Shown piece by piece: positions 28,354 through 41,049 of a stretch of DNA of 64,000 nt (its first letter is position 1; every line of letters starts with the position of its first letter). Origin of the DNA: Billgrantia desiderata (GTDB taxonomy: Bacteria; Pseudomonadota; Gammaproteobacteria; Pseudomonadales; Halomonadaceae); the NCBI GenBank assembly GCA_011742915.1, contig JAAQTN010000026.1, positions 1 to 64,000 of the forward strand, in the 5' to 3' direction. The position numbers and the translations under genes were made by a program. The notes under the pieces are model-generated. The model saw only the letters and a program-made list of their open reading frames with translations. It made no database searches and was not told the DNA's origin.

Positions 28354-29145
28354 ATGCATCCCCCGCGCATTCTGCTTGGCGTCAACATCGACCACATTGC
28401 CACGCTGCGTCAGGCGCGCGGCACGCGATATCCCGATCCGGTTCAGGCGGCGCTATTGGCAGAGGAAGCCGGCGCCGACGGTATCACCGTGCACCCGCGA
28501 GAAGATCGTCGGCACATCCAGACGCGCGACGTGCGCCTGCTGGCCGAGGTGCTCAACACTCGCATGAACCTCGAGATGGCCGTGACCGAGGAGATGCTGG
28601 CACTGGCCGAGGAGATCCGCCCGGCGCACGTATGCCTGGTGCCCGAGAAGCGCGAGGAGCTGACCACCGAGGGCGGGCTGGACGTGGTCGGCAATTTCGA
28701 CGCCGTTGCCGCGGCGACTCGTCGTCTGGCTGCAGCCGGCTGCGAGGTGTCGCTGTTCATCGATCCCGAGCCGAGTCAGATCGAGGCGGCCAAGCGTGCC
28801 GGAGCGCCGGTCATAGAGCTGCACACCGGGGCCTATGCCGAGCGCTCCGGGCAAGCGGCACGCGAAGAGCACGCGCGGCTGACGGCGGCGACGGAGATGG
28901 CGCTGGAGCTGGGGCTGACGGTGAATGCCGGGCATGGGTTGAACTACCACAACGTCGAGGCGATCGCCGCCATTCCGGGGCTGCACGAACTCAATATCGG
29001 CCATGCGATCGTTGCCCGGGCGCTGTTCGTCGGGCTCAAGGAGGCCGTGGCCGAGATGAAGCGCCTGATCATCGCCGGGCAGGAGGCGGGCTTCGTCGCT
29101 TCGCTCGAGGAGCACGATCATCACCATGAGCACGATCACGATTGA
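28354..29145 (+). CDS. pdxJ: Pyridoxine 5-phosphate synthase
   Basis: A 263-residue TIM-barrel enzyme that joins amino-oxobutanol phosphate and deoxyxylulose 5-phosphate in vitamin B6 synthesis. Diagnostic stretches are [33 protein letters not shown] and GHGLNYHNV. The C-terminus is extended by a short tail rich in histidine and acidic residues ([10 protein letters not shown]), not needed in the family. E. coli has acpS next; here the next gene is on the opposite strand. Confidence 0.95.
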   Translation: MHPPRILLGVNIDHIATLRQARGTRYPDPVQAALLAEEAGADGITVHPREDRRHIQTRDVRLLAEVLNTRMNLEMAVTEEMLALAEEIRPAHVCLVPEKREELTTEGGLDVVGNFDAVAAATRRLAAAGCEVSLFIDPEPSQIEAAKRAGAPVIELHTGAYAERSGQAAREEHARLTAATEMALELGLTVNAGHGLNYHNVEAIAAIPGLHELNIGHAIVARALFVGLKEAVAEMKRLIIAGQEAGFVASLEEHDHHHEHDHD

Positions 29146-29200
29146 GCCCGGCGCCGGTGCCGATAACGCCACCGGGTGGGGTTAAGCGTCGCAGCAAGGT

Positions 29201-31909
<2,709 letters not shown>

Positions 31910-32026
31910 CGGTATTCCTTGATCACGGGCAAGCCATATCAGTATGCCACATTGACAGGGCATGCCTGTCCAGTCGATCACGGCACGGATATACTACGGA
32001 AAAGACGTTAGCCTAAGGACGCTTAC

Positions 32027-32923
32027 ATGCAGTTTCCCACCATCGAGGATGTCGTCGGTCACACACCGCTGGTGCGACTCAAGCGAATCACCGCGGGGCG
32101 CAACAATACGCTGCTCGCCAAGCTCGAGGGCAACAATCCAGCGGGCTCGGTCAAGGACCGCCCGGCGCTGTCGATGCTCGAGCAGGCAGAGGCGCGCGGC
32201 GACATCACGCCGGGCGATACGCTGATCGAGGCCACCTCCGGCAACACCGGTATCGCTCTGGCCATGGCGGCCGCCATCAAGGGCTATCGCATGGTGCTGA
32301 TCATGCCCGATAGCGCCTCCAGCGAGCGCAAGCAGGCCATGGCCGCTTATGGCGCCAGGCTGATCACCGTGAGCAAGGAGGGCGGCATGGAGGAGGCTCG
32401 CGACCTGGCCGAAGCCATGGTGTCGCGGGGCGAAGGCAAGCCGCTCAATCAGTTCGCCAACCCCGACAATCCGCTGGCCCACTATCGCGGCACTGGCCCC
32501 GAACTGTGGGAACAGACCGGCGGCACCATCACGCACTTCGTCAGCTCCATGGGCACCACCGGTACCATCATGGGCGTGTCGCGCTATCTCAAGGAGCGCA
32601 ATCCGGAGGTGCAGATCGTCGGTCTGCAGCCGGAGGATGGCGCCAGCATCGCCGGTATCCGCCGCTGGCCGAAGGAGTACCTGCCGAGCATCTTCGATGC
32701 TACCCGTGTCGACCGGGTGCTCGATATCGGCCAGCACGAAGCCGAGGAGCACATGCGTCGCCTGGCGCGCGAGGAAGGGATTCTGGCCGGGGTTTCCTCC
32801 GGCGGTGCCCTGGCCGGTGCGCTACGCGTCGCCGAAGAAGTCGAGAACGCCGTGATCGTGTTCATCGTCTGCGACCGCGGCGATCGTTATCTCTCGACCG
32901 GGCTGTTCGCCCCGGAGGTTTGA
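32027..32923 (+). CDS. cysM: Cysteine synthase B (O-acetylserine sulfhydrylase)
   Basis: A 298-residue PLP enzyme. The cofactor lysine is in NNPAGSVKDRPAL, the substrate loop is TSGNTGIALAMAA and the phosphate-binding loop is SSMGTTGTIMGV. It makes cysteine from O-acetylserine and sulfide or thiosulfate. CysM rather than CysK is favoured by the size and by the FVSSMGTTGTIMG loop. It is divergent from barA and ends one base before the presumed start of rlmD. Confidence 0.94.
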   Translation: MQFPTIEDVVGHTPLVRLKRITAGRNNTLLAKLEGNNPAGSVKDRPALSMLEQAEARGDITPGDTLIEATSGNTGIALAMAAAIKGYRMVLIMPDSASSERKQAMAAYGARLITVSKEGGMEEARDLAEAMVSRGEGKPLNQFANPDNPLAHYRGTGPELWEQTGGTITHFVSSMGTTGTIMGVSRYLKERNPEVQIVGLQPEDGASIAGIRRWPKEYLPSIFDATRVDRVLDIGQHEAEEHMRRLAREEGILAGVSSGGALAGALRVAEEVENAVIVFIVCDRGDRYLSTGLFAPEV

Positions 32924-32924
32924 G

Positions 32925-34346
32925 TTGGCATTGCTTGGCAAGCGGCGGCCGGCACGCCAACGTTCCGGTGTCTCAGGGCTGCACAAGCGACACGCCGAAG
33001 CCCAGCGTCCGGCAGAGCTCGAAGCCGACGGCGAGGCAGTGAGCATCGAGCGCCTGGCCCACGATGGCCGGGGCGTGGCTCGCAGCGCTGCCGGCAAGAC
33101 GCTGTTCGTCGAGGGAGCGCTGCCGGGCGAACGTGTCGAGGTGGCGGTGCACCGTACCCGCAAGCGCTTCGACGAAGCCCATGTGCGTACACTGCTCGAG
33201 CCTGCGCCCGAGCGGGTCACGCCGCCCTGCGCCCATTACGGTCAGTGCGGTGGCTGCGACATGCAGCACCTGGCGGTGGCGGCGCAGCGCCGGCACAAGG
33301 GTAGCGTGCTCACCGACCTTCTCGGCCGTGAGGGCATCGAACTCGCTCACCCCGTCGGCCTGCTGGCGGGACAATCGTTGGGTTACCGGCGGCGTGCGCG
33401 TCTGGGCGTCAAGGTGGACGCCCAGGGCGACGTTCATCTGGGCTTTCGGGCCCGGCATGCCAGCCGTCTGGTCGATATTCAGGCCTGCGAGGTGCTCGTT
33501 CCCGAGCTTGCGGCGCTGCTCATGCCGTTGCGGGCTCAGTTGAGCGAGCTCGAGGCGCCGCGACTGGTCGGCCACCTGGAGCTGATTGCCGCCGACTCGA
33601 CCCGTGTGGTGGTGGTTCGCCAATTGCGCGAGAACCCCGCCGACCTGCAGCGTTGGCGGGAGTTCGGCCAGGCCAACGAGGTTGTCGTCGCGCGTCTGCT
33701 GGGACGTGATGAACCCACCCTCGAATGGCTGGGGGAGCCGGCATCGCTAGGCTACCGGCTGCAGCTCGGCGAGGCCGAGCTGCGCTTGGGCTTCGCGCCG
33801 GGAGACTTCATCCAGGTCAACGAAGAGATCAATCGCGAGATGGTGCGTACCGTGCGGGAGTGGCTGGCTCCCGCCACCGGCCAGCGCCTGCTGGATCTGT
33901 TTGCCGGCATCGGCAACTTCAGCCTGCCGTTGGCCGCCGACGGTGCCCGGGTCGCGGCGGTGGAGGGCAATCCCGCCATGGTGGCGCGGCTCGAAGCCAA
34001 TGCCCGCGATAGCGCGTTCGAGCTCGAGGCGTACCAAGCCAACCTGAACGATGAAACTGCCGTAGCGGCGCTGTTGGCACGCCTGGCGCCCGATATCGTG
34101 GTGCTGGATCCGCCCCGGGACGGTGCCGATGCGGTATGTCGCGCATTGGTCGAACGCCCGGTGCCGAAGCTGGTCTACATTGCCTGTGATCCTGCCACGC
34201 TGGCGCGCGATGCGGCACGACTCGTGCATGGCGGTTATGGCATCGTTCAGGCGGTGGTAGCCGACATGTTCGTGCACACTTCGCACCTGGAGTCCCTGCT
34301 CCTGCTCGAACATGGTGCAGGCCAGCCGTCATCGCAAGGAGTCTGA
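32925..34346 (+). CDS. rlmD: 23S rRNA (uracil-1939-C5)-methyltransferase RlmD
   Basis: A 473-residue enzyme with an N-terminal TRAM domain (about 36-92) and iron-sulfur cysteines C102, C108 and C111 (PPCAHYGQCGGCDMQH). The methyltransferase fold has DLFAGIGNFSLPLA and the catalytic cysteine in YIACDPATLARD. It methylates U1939 of 23S rRNA. The start is taken as TTG at 32925, six bases after GGAGG; no ATG lies near, so a TTG start seems real. It follows cysM by one base. Confidence 0.92.
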   Translation: MALLGKRRPARQRSGVSGLHKRHAEAQRPAELEADGEAVSIERLAHDGRGVARSAAGKTLFVEGALPGERVEVAVHRTRKRFDEAHVRTLLEPAPERVTPPCAHYGQCGGCDMQHLAVAAQRRHKGSVLTDLLGREGIELAHPVGLLAGQSLGYRRRARLGVKVDAQGDVHLGFRARHASRLVDIQACEVLVPELAALLMPLRAQLSELEAPRLVGHLELIAADSTRVVVVRQLRENPADLQRWREFGQANEVVVARLLGRDEPTLEWLGEPASLGYRLQLGEAELRLGFAPGDFIQVNEEINREMVRTVREWLAPATGQRLLDLFAGIGNFSLPLAADGARVAAVEGNPAMVARLEANARDSAFELEAYQANLNDETAVAALLARLAPDIVVLDPPRDGADAVCRALVERPVPKLVYIACDPATLARDAARLVHGGYGIVQAVVADMFVHTSHLESLLLLEHGAGQPSSQGV

Positions 34347-34350
34347 CAAG

Positions 34351-36627
34351 ATGGTGAAAGTCCGCGACGACCAGCCGCTGACCGACGATGGCGACGTCGA
34401 TATCGGCCATTGGCTGGAGCGGCTGCAGGAAGACGTCAAGCTGCGCGATCCCGACGAGATGCGCGAGGCTTGTGAACTCACCAAGCGTCTTGCCCTGGAG
34501 GCGGACCGTCCCCACAAGGCGTGGCTGCCCCGCGACACCACCTATCGCATGGGCCTGGAAATGGCCGACATTCTGGCCCTGCTGAAGCTCGACCAGGCAG
34601 CGCTCGAAGCGGCGGTGCTCTATCGCGCCGTGCGCGAAGGGTTGATCTCCATCGACGCCGTGACCCGGCAGTTCGGCAAGGAGGTGGCCGAGCTGATTGC
34701 CGGCGTACTGCAGATGGCCGCCATCAGCAATGCCCAGACTCCCAGCCAGGGCCTGGTGCAGCACGACCAGCAGGACAACCTGCGCAAGATGCTGGTGACC
34801 ATGATCGACGACGTGCGCGTGGCGTTGATCAAGATCGCCGAGCGTACCTGCGCCCTGCGTCAGGTCAAGGACGCCCCGCGCGAGAAGCGCTTGCAGGTGG
34901 CCCGCGAGGTGTTCGACATCTACGCGCCGCTGGCCCATCGCCTGGGCATCGGCCAGGTCAAGTGGGAGCTCGAGGATCTCTCGTTCCGTTATCTGCACGA
35001 GGACGACTACAAGGCGATTGCCCGCCAGCTGGCCGAGAAGCGCCTGGATCGCGACCGCTACATCCACGACGTGGTCGAAACCCTCAAGGGCATGCTGGAA
35101 TCCCAGGGCATCACCGAGTACGAGGTCAACGGCCGCGCCAAGCACATCTACTCGATCTGGCGCAAGATGAAGCGCAAGCGCATCGATTTTTCCCAGGTCA
35201 ACGACGTACGGGCGGTGCGCATCCTGGTGCCGGAGGTGACCGACTGCTACACCGTGCTGGGGCTGGTGCACTCACGTTGGCACCACGTGCCCAACGAGTT
35301 CGACGATTACATCGCCAATCCCAAGAAGAACGGCTACCAGTCGCTGCACACCGCCGTGCTGGGGCCCGAGAACAAGGTGCTGGAGATCCAGATTCGCACC
35401 TTTGCCATGCACGACGAGGCGGAGCTGGGCGTCTGCGCCCACTGGCGCTACAAGGGCCACGATACCGGCGGCAAGAGCTCCAGCTACGAAGAGAAGATTG
35501 CCTGGCTGCGTCAGGTACTCGAGTGGCAAGACGAGGTGGGCGATTTCGGCGACCTGCGCGAGGGGCTCTCCAGCGACGTGGCGCCGGACCGCATCTACGT
35601 CTTCACGCCGGACGGCCACGTCATCGACCTGCCGCGCGTCGCCACGCCCATCGACTTCGCCTACCGCGTGCATACCGAGGTCGGCCACCGCTGCCGCGGG
35701 GCCAAGATCGACGGTCGCATCGTACCGCTCACCTACAAGCTGAAGACCGGTCAGCAGGTCGAGATCCTCACCGCCAGCAAGGGCGGGCCCAGCCGCGACT
35801 GGCTCAACCCCAGCCTCGGCTACGTGCGCACCTCGCGGGCGCGGGCCAAGATCCAGTCGTGGTTCAAGCATCAGGCCCGCGAGCAGAACGTGGAAGAGGG
35901 CAAGGCGCTGTTCGAGCGTGAGATGCGCCGCCTCGACGTGGAGGACATGGACCTCGAGACCCTGGCCAACAAGGTCAACTACACCTCGCCCGAGGACATG
36001 TACGCCGCGCTCGGCGCCGGCGACCTGCGCATCGGCCAGGTGCTGCATCAGGCCCAGCAGCTGTTCGGCGAGACCGACGACCAGGAGCAGCTCGACCGTC
36101 TGCTGGCCAAGCCCAAACGCGACCAGGCCAAGGGCGGAAGCAGCGACATCACCGTGCTCGGCGTGGGCAACCTCAAGACCAGCATGGCCAACTGCTGCCA
36201 CCCGGTGCCCGGCGAGCCGATCGTCGGCTTCATCACTCAGGGCCGCGGCGTCACCGTGCATCGCCAGGACTGCCCCAACATCCTGCAACTGCGTATCGAC
36301 GAACCGCAGCGGGTCATCGAGGTGGAGTGGGGGCAGCGCGCCCGCACCCAGTACCCGGTGGACATCGAGATCCAGGCCTGGGACCGCTCCGGCCTGCTGC
36401 GCGACGTGACCGGCATTCTCGGCAACGAAAAGGTCAACGTGCTGTCGGTCAACACCTTGACCGACACCAGCGACGGCATCGCCCGCATGCGCATCACCGT
36501 GGAAGTCGACGGACTGGAAACGCTGGGCCGGCTCTTCTCGCGCATCCAGCAGCTCTCCAACGTGATCGAGGTCCAGCGCCTGCGCACCGGGGCCAAGGGA
36601 ATGAAGCGCAAGGGGAGCGGTTCATGA
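34351..36627 (+). CDS. relA: GTP pyrophosphokinase RelA, (p)ppGpp synthetase I
   Basis: A 758-residue stringent-response enzyme, close to E. coli RelA (744). The inactive HD-like domain covers about 60-200, and the synthetase domain about 245-365, with NDVRAVRILVPEVTDCYTVLG and YQSLHTAV. TGS follows at about 410-470 (YVFTPDGHVIDLPR), then the zinc-finger region with NCCHPVPGEPI, and a C-terminal ACT domain (about 680-755). It senses uncharged tRNA on ribosomes and makes the alarmone. The start has AAGGAG 9 bases upstream. It overlaps mazG (ATGA). Confidence 0.96.
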   Translation: MVKVRDDQPLTDDGDVDIGHWLERLQEDVKLRDPDEMREACELTKRLALEADRPHKAWLPRDTTYRMGLEMADILALLKLDQAALEAAVLYRAVREGLISIDAVTRQFGKEVAELIAGVLQMAAISNAQTPSQGLVQHDQQDNLRKMLVTMIDDVRVALIKIAERTCALRQVKDAPREKRLQVAREVFDIYAPLAHRLGIGQVKWELEDLSFRYLHEDDYKAIARQLAEKRLDRDRYIHDVVETLKGMLESQGITEYEVNGRAKHIYSIWRKMKRKRIDFSQVNDVRAVRILVPEVTDCYTVLGLVHSRWHHVPNEFDDYIANPKKNGYQSLHTAVLGPENKVLEIQIRTFAMHDEAELGVCAHWRYKGHDTGGKSSSYEEKIAWLRQVLEWQDEVGDFGDLREGLSSDVAPDRIYVFTPDGHVIDLPRVATPIDFAYRVHTEVGHRCRGAKIDGRIVPLTYKLKTGQQVEILTASKGGPSRDWLNPSLGYVRTSRARAKIQSWFKHQAREQNVEEGKALFEREMRRLDVEDMDLETLANKVNYTSPEDMYAALGAGDLRIGQVLHQAQQLFGETDDQEQLDRLLAKPKRDQAKGGSSDITVLGVGNLKTSMANCCHPVPGEPIVGFITQGRGVTVHRQDCPNILQLRIDEPQRVIEVEWGQRARTQYPVDIEIQAWDRSGLLRDVTGILGNEKVNVLSVNTLTDTSDGIARMRITVEVDGLETLGRLFSRIQQLSNVIEVQRLRTGAKGMKRKGSGS

Positions 36628-37520
36628 GCGAGAATCGCCACGGCATCGACGACCTGCTGACGCTGATGGCGGTGCTGCGAGACCCCGAGCAGGGCTGCCC
36701 GTGGGATCTCAAGCAGGACTGGGACAGCATCGTGCCGCATACGCTGGAAGAGGCCTATGAGGTGGCCGATGCCATCGAGCGCCGCGCCTGGGGCGAGCTG
36801 CCCGGCGAACTCGGCGATCTGCTGTTCCAGGTGGTGTACTACAGCCAGTTCGCCAGCGAAGAGGGGCGCTTCGATTTTCACGACGTGGTGCATACTCTGA
36901 CGGCCAAGATGGTGCGCCGCCATCCGCATGTGTTTCCCGACGGCACCCTGGCCTCGCGGCGCCCACCCGGCGTCAGCGCCGAACAGGTCGAGACCCGGCA
37001 GGTCAACAGCCGCTGGGAGTCGCTCAAGGCGGAGGAGCGCGTCGAGCGTACCGAGGCCGACGCTGGCGTGTCGGTGCTCGACGACGTGCCGCGTACGCTG
37101 CCGGCGCTGTCGCGTGCCGCCAAGCTCTCCAAGCGCGCGGCCCGGGTCGGCTTCGACTGGCCCGACGCCACGGGGGTGATCGCCAAGATCCGCGAAGAGC
37201 TCGACGAGGTCGAGCAGGCCCTGGCCGAGGGCAATCGGCGCCATGCGGCGGAGGAAGTCGGCGATCTGCTGTTTGCCGTGACCAACCTGGCGCGCACTCT
37301 CAAGGCCGATCCCGAGCAGTGCCTGCGCGACACCAATGCCAAGTTCGAACGCCGCTTTCGCCACGTGGAGCGCGCCCTGGCCGAGCGCGGCATGACCACC
37401 CGCGACGTCGACCTGGACACCATGGAGCGACACTGGCAGGAGGCCAAGCGGCTCGAGAGCAGCGTTTCCCCGATATCTGCCGAACCAACAGAACCGTCTT
37501 CAGGAGGAGATCGACCATGA
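36624..37520 (+). CDS. mazG: Nucleoside triphosphate pyrophosphohydrolase MazG
   Basis: A 298-residue all-alpha NTP pyrophosphatase with two MazG repeats. The acidic motifs are LEEAYEVADAIERRAW plus GELGDLLFQVVYYS in the first half and IREELDEVEQAL plus EEVGDLLFAVTNLAR in the second. It removes non-canonical nucleotides and lowers ppGpp. It overlaps relA by 4 bases and ppc by 4 bases, so relA-mazG-ppc are coupled. A 12-residue proline/serine-rich tail extends the usual C-terminus. Confidence 0.95.
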   Translation: MSENRHGIDDLLTLMAVLRDPEQGCPWDLKQDWDSIVPHTLEEAYEVADAIERRAWGELPGELGDLLFQVVYYSQFASEEGRFDFHDVVHTLTAKMVRRHPHVFPDGTLASRRPPGVSAEQVETRQVNSRWESLKAEERVERTEADAGVSVLDDVPRTLPALSRAAKLSKRAARVGFDWPDATGVIAKIREELDEVEQALAEGNRRHAAEEVGDLLFAVTNLARTLKADPEQCLRDTNAKFERRFRHVERALAERGMTTRDVDLDTMERHWQEAKRLESSVSPISAEPTEPSSGGDRP

Positions 37521-40165
37521 GCGGCGATCTGCACGAATCCCTACGCGACAACGTACGCATCCTTGGTGACAGCCTGGGCCGCACCATTGCCGACGACCTG
37601 GGCAAGGGCTTCGTCGACCGCATCGAGACCATCCGCGGCCTGGCCAAGAGCGGCCGGCAGGGAGACGTACAGAGCAGCCGCGAGCTGATCGAGTACCTGC
37701 GCAAGCTGCCGGACCGCGACCTGCTGCCGGTGACCCGCGCCTTCAACCAGTTCCTTAACCTGGCCAACATTGCCGAGCAGCACTACCGGGCACGCTTTCG
37801 CCGCGTGGAGGACTACAAGCCGGGCTCACAGCCGGTGCTCTCCGAGCTGCTGCAGCGGGCCCGCGGCGCCGGCCACACGCCACGCAAGCTGGTCGAGAGC
37901 CTGGCCAGCATGCGTGTCGAACTGGTGCTCACCGCCCATCCCACCGAGGTCATTCGCCGTACCCTGATCCAGAAGTACGACGCCATCGACGAGTGCCTCA
38001 CCGTCATCGAGTCGTCGCTCGACTACCCCGAGCGTGCCAGTCGCGCCCGCGGGCGCCTCGAGGAGCTGATCAGCCAGGCCTGGCATACCGACGAGATCCG
38101 GCACGAGCGGCCCACGCCGGTGGACGAGGCGAAGTGGGGATTTGCGGTGATCGAGAACTCGCTGTGGCAGGCGGTGCCGGCATTCCATCGCGATCTTGAC
38201 AGCCTGTTGCTGGAGTCCGCCGGCGAGCGCCTGCCGCTGGATGCCGCGCCGATCGTGTTCGCCTCCTGGATGGGCGGCGATCGTGACGGCAACCCCAACG
38301 TGACCTCCAAGGTAACCCGCGAGGTACTGCTGCTGGGGCGCTGGATGGCGGCGGATCTCTACCTGCGCGATCTCGAGCAGCTCAAGGCCGAGCTCTCCAT
38401 GTGGAAGTGCAACAGTGCGCTGCGGGCCGAGGTGGGCAACGTGGCCGAGCCCTATCGCGAACTGCTCAAGCGGCTGGTGCAGCGGGTCGAGGCCACCCGC
38501 GACTGGGCCAAGGCGCAGCTCGACGGGCGCAGCTACGAGGGCGGCGCGATCATCGAGAGCAGCGATCAGCTCTATGCGCCGCTGCTCACCTGCTACCGCT
38601 CGCTGTGCGACGTGGGGCTCGACACCATCGCCAACGGCGCGCTGCTCGATACCCTGCGCCGGGTGGCGGTGTTCGGCGTGACCCTGACCAAGCTCGACAT
38701 TCGTCAGGAGGCGAGTCGTCACGCCATGGTCATGGAGGAGCTGACCCAGACCCTGGGTCTCGGTCACTATCGTGAGTGGAGCGAGGAGCAGCGCCAGGCC
38801 TTCCTGCTGGCCGAGCTGGAGTCGCGGCGCCCCTTGATTCCGCGCCGCTGGGAGTGCTCCCCGGAGACCCGCGAGGTGCTCGATACCTTCCTGGTCATCG
38901 CCAACGAACAGTCCGAGGCGCTGGGTACCTACATCATCTCCATGGCCGGCCAGCCCTCCGACGTGCTCACGGTCGCGCTATTGATGAAAGAGGTGGGGGG
39001 CGTCGTTTCGCTGCCCATCGCACCGCTGTTCGAGACCCTGGACGACCTCAACCGCTCCGGCGACGTGGTCGACCGCCTGCTGGCGCTGCCGGGCTACCGG
39101 GCGCTGGTCGGCGACCGTCAGGAAGTGATGATCGGCTATTCCGATTCGGCCAAGGACGCTGGCCAGCTGGCCGCGGCCTGGGCCCAGTATCGCGCCCAGG
39201 AGCGCCTGGTGGAGGTGTGCCGCAGCCATGGCGTGGCGCTGACCCTGTTCCACGGCCGCGGCGGCGCCGTCGGTCGCGGTGGCGGTCCGGCCTATGCGGC
39301 CATCCTGTCGCAGCCGCCGGGTTCGGTGAACGGCAGCCTGCGGGTCACCGAACAGGGCGAGATGATCCGCTTCAAGTTCGGCCAGCCCGACATCGCCCTG
39401 CGCTCCATGGAGATCTACGCCTGTGCGGTACTCGAGGCCACTCTGCTGCCGCCGCCGGCGCCGGAGGCTCACTGGCGCGAGGAGATGGATCGCCTCGCCG
39501 AACTCGCCCATCAGGCCTATGTCGGCGTGGTGCGTGAGGACCCCGATTTCGTGCCTTACTTCCGTGCGGTGACGCCGGAAGGCGTGCTGGGGCACCTGCC
39601 GCTGGGCTCACGCCCGACCAAGCGCCGTCAGGACGGCGGCGTCGAGACGCTGCGAGCGATTCCGTGGATCTTCGCCTGGACCCAGATCCGCCTGATGCTG
39701 CCGGCCTGGCTGGGCAGCGGGGAGGCCTTCGGCACCCGCCTGGAAGAGGAGGGCGGACTCGAAGTGCTGCGCGAGATGCGCGACCGCTGGCCCTTCTTCG
39801 GCACCTATCTCGACATGCTCGAGATGCTGCTGGCCAAGGCAGACGTGGGCATCGCCTCCTACTACGAACAGCGTCTGGTCGACGAGCCGGCGCTCAAGGA
39901 GCTGGGCGCGCAGCTGCGCGAGCGCTTCACCCGTTTGCAGTCGGTGCTGCTGACCATTCTCGACCAGCCGCAGCTGCTGGAGCAGACGCCGCTGATTCGT
40001 CAGGCCATCGAGGTACGCAACCCCTACATCGACCCGCTTCACGGCCTGCAGGCGGAGCTGCTGCAGCGTAACCGCGATGCCGACGGTGCCATCAGCGGTG
40101 AGCTGTCGCGCGCCCTGATGGTCACCATGGCGGGGATCGCCGCAGGCCTGCGCAACACCGGCTGA
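37517..40165 (+). CDS. ppc: Phosphoenolpyruvate carboxylase
   Basis: An 882-residue enzyme (E. coli 883). Catalytic signatures include VLTAHPTEVIRRTL, the glycine-rich GGDRDGNPNVTSKVT and FHGRGGAVGRGGGPAYAA. It carboxylates phosphoenolpyruvate to oxaloacetate to refill the citric acid cycle. The C-terminal NTG ending matches the family. The start at the ATGA overlap with mazG has AGGAGGAG upstream. Confidence 0.96.
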   Translation: MSGDLHESLRDNVRILGDSLGRTIADDLGKGFVDRIETIRGLAKSGRQGDVQSSRELIEYLRKLPDRDLLPVTRAFNQFLNLANIAEQHYRARFRRVEDYKPGSQPVLSELLQRARGAGHTPRKLVESLASMRVELVLTAHPTEVIRRTLIQKYDAIDECLTVIESSLDYPERASRARGRLEELISQAWHTDEIRHERPTPVDEAKWGFAVIENSLWQAVPAFHRDLDSLLLESAGERLPLDAAPIVFASWMGGDRDGNPNVTSKVTREVLLLGRWMAADLYLRDLEQLKAELSMWKCNSALRAEVGNVAEPYRELLKRLVQRVEATRDWAKAQLDGRSYEGGAIIESSDQLYAPLLTCYRSLCDVGLDTIANGALLDTLRRVAVFGVTLTKLDIRQEASRHAMVMEELTQTLGLGHYREWSEEQRQAFLLAELESRRPLIPRRWECSPETREVLDTFLVIANEQSEALGTYIISMAGQPSDVLTVALLMKEVGGVVSLPIAPLFETLDDLNRSGDVVDRLLALPGYRALVGDRQEVMIGYSDSAKDAGQLAAAWAQYRAQERLVEVCRSHGVALTLFHGRGGAVGRGGGPAYAAILSQPPGSVNGSLRVTEQGEMIRFKFGQPDIALRSMEIYACAVLEATLLPPPAPEAHWREEMDRLAELAHQAYVGVVREDPDFVPYFRAVTPEGVLGHLPLGSRPTKRRQDGGVETLRAIPWIFAWTQIRLMLPAWLGSGEAFGTRLEEEGGLEVLREMRDRWPFFGTYLDMLEMLLAKADVGIASYYEQRLVDEPALKELGAQLRERFTRLQSVLLTILDQPQLLEQTPLIRQAIEVRNPYIDPLHGLQAELLQRNRDADGAISGELSRALMVTMAGIAAGLRNTG

Positions 40166-40194
40166 CGGGCTACCGGCCACCCTGCCGAAACACC

Positions 40195-40224
40195 GCCGCC
40201 GCTTCGACGAGAAGCGGCGGCTTT
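40195..40224. terminator. Terminator after ppc
   Basis: GCCGCCGCTT and AAGCGGCGGC form a perfect 10-base stem with a 7-base loop and TTT after it on the plus strand. It lies between ppc and the convergent outer-membrane gene. Confidence 0.75.
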
Positions 40225-40261
40225 GCGTATGGCCAGTGCAGCGGTGAGAGCCACGTGGGGC

Positions 40262-40918
40262 TCAGAAGGCGTAGTGCAGAGAGGCGGTGATGAGGTTCAG
40301 ATGCGCCATGCTCGGGGCGTCGATCTCCTCGAACTCGAGTCGGCTCACCAGGCGGTTGTGCTGCAGCCGGGCGCCGAAGCCCTGAATTCTTGCGGTGCCG
40401 GCGGTCGCCATGTAGAGCGACTCGCTCTGGGTCACCGGATCGCCCTCCCATTCGGCGAAGCCCGACTTGGCATAGAGACCCAGTTGGCCCAGCCGCACGC
40501 CTGCCACCAGGCTACCGCCCAGAGTCGTGGTATTCACCAGTAGTGCCTGGTCGGCGTGGCGGGTCGGCACCTCGTCGCTTTCGCGGTAGGTGAACTCGGC
40601 CCCGAGGTCGAGCCGCGGCAGGTTGACCGGCGAGAAGCCTGCCGTCACCCGAAAGCCCGAGGTGTAGCCATCCGGCGTTTGCAGGTCGCTGCCCTCCAGC
40701 ACGAGACCGTTGTCGAGATACATCAGGTCGCTGGTCTTGCCGGCATAGGCGGGGGCGTTCAACGGAGTGTGCGACAGGGCGGCCAGCAGGTCGAGAGAAG
40801 CATGGGAATATGCCAAGGGTTCATCCGCGACTGTCATGCCGTCTTCCGCCACGGCCGATAGCGGCAACAGCGTCAGGCAGGCGGCCATGGCCACGGCACC
40901 TCTGAAACACACTTTCAT
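40262..40918 (-). CDS. Outer-membrane beta-barrel protein, function unknown
   Basis: A 218-residue precursor with a signal peptide (MKVCFRGAVAMAACLTLLPL, cleaved near VA-ED, residue 24). The mature part has alternating polar and hydrophobic strands (LDLGAEFTYRESDEV, TTLGGSLVAGVRLGQLGLYAKSGF) and ends in HYAF, a typical outer-membrane C-terminal phenylalanine. These are the marks of an 8-strand barrel of the OmpA/OmpW or YfaZ size class. I cannot name a substrate. It is convergent with ppc. Confidence 0.65.
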   Translation of the reverse strand: MKVCFRGAVAMAACLTLLPLSAVAEDGMTVADEPLAYSHASLDLLAALSHTPLNAPAYAGKTSDLMYLDNGLVLEGSDLQTPDGYTSGFRVTAGFSPVNLPRLDLGAEFTYRESDEVPTRHADQALLVNTTTLGGSLVAGVRLGQLGLYAKSGFAEWEGDPVTQSESLYMATAGTARIQGFGARLQHNRLVSRLEFEEIDAPSMAHLNLITASLHYAF

Positions 40919-41049
40919 GTTTTCAGATCCATTTCCCTGTGCGGTGAGTCGGTGGTGATACCTCAGGCTGACTGAAACGATCGTGAAGCACGCCTTCGGG
41001 ATCCCCACAAAAGCCTAGCAGCCTGGCCCGGGTAGTGCCAGGCCGGGCG

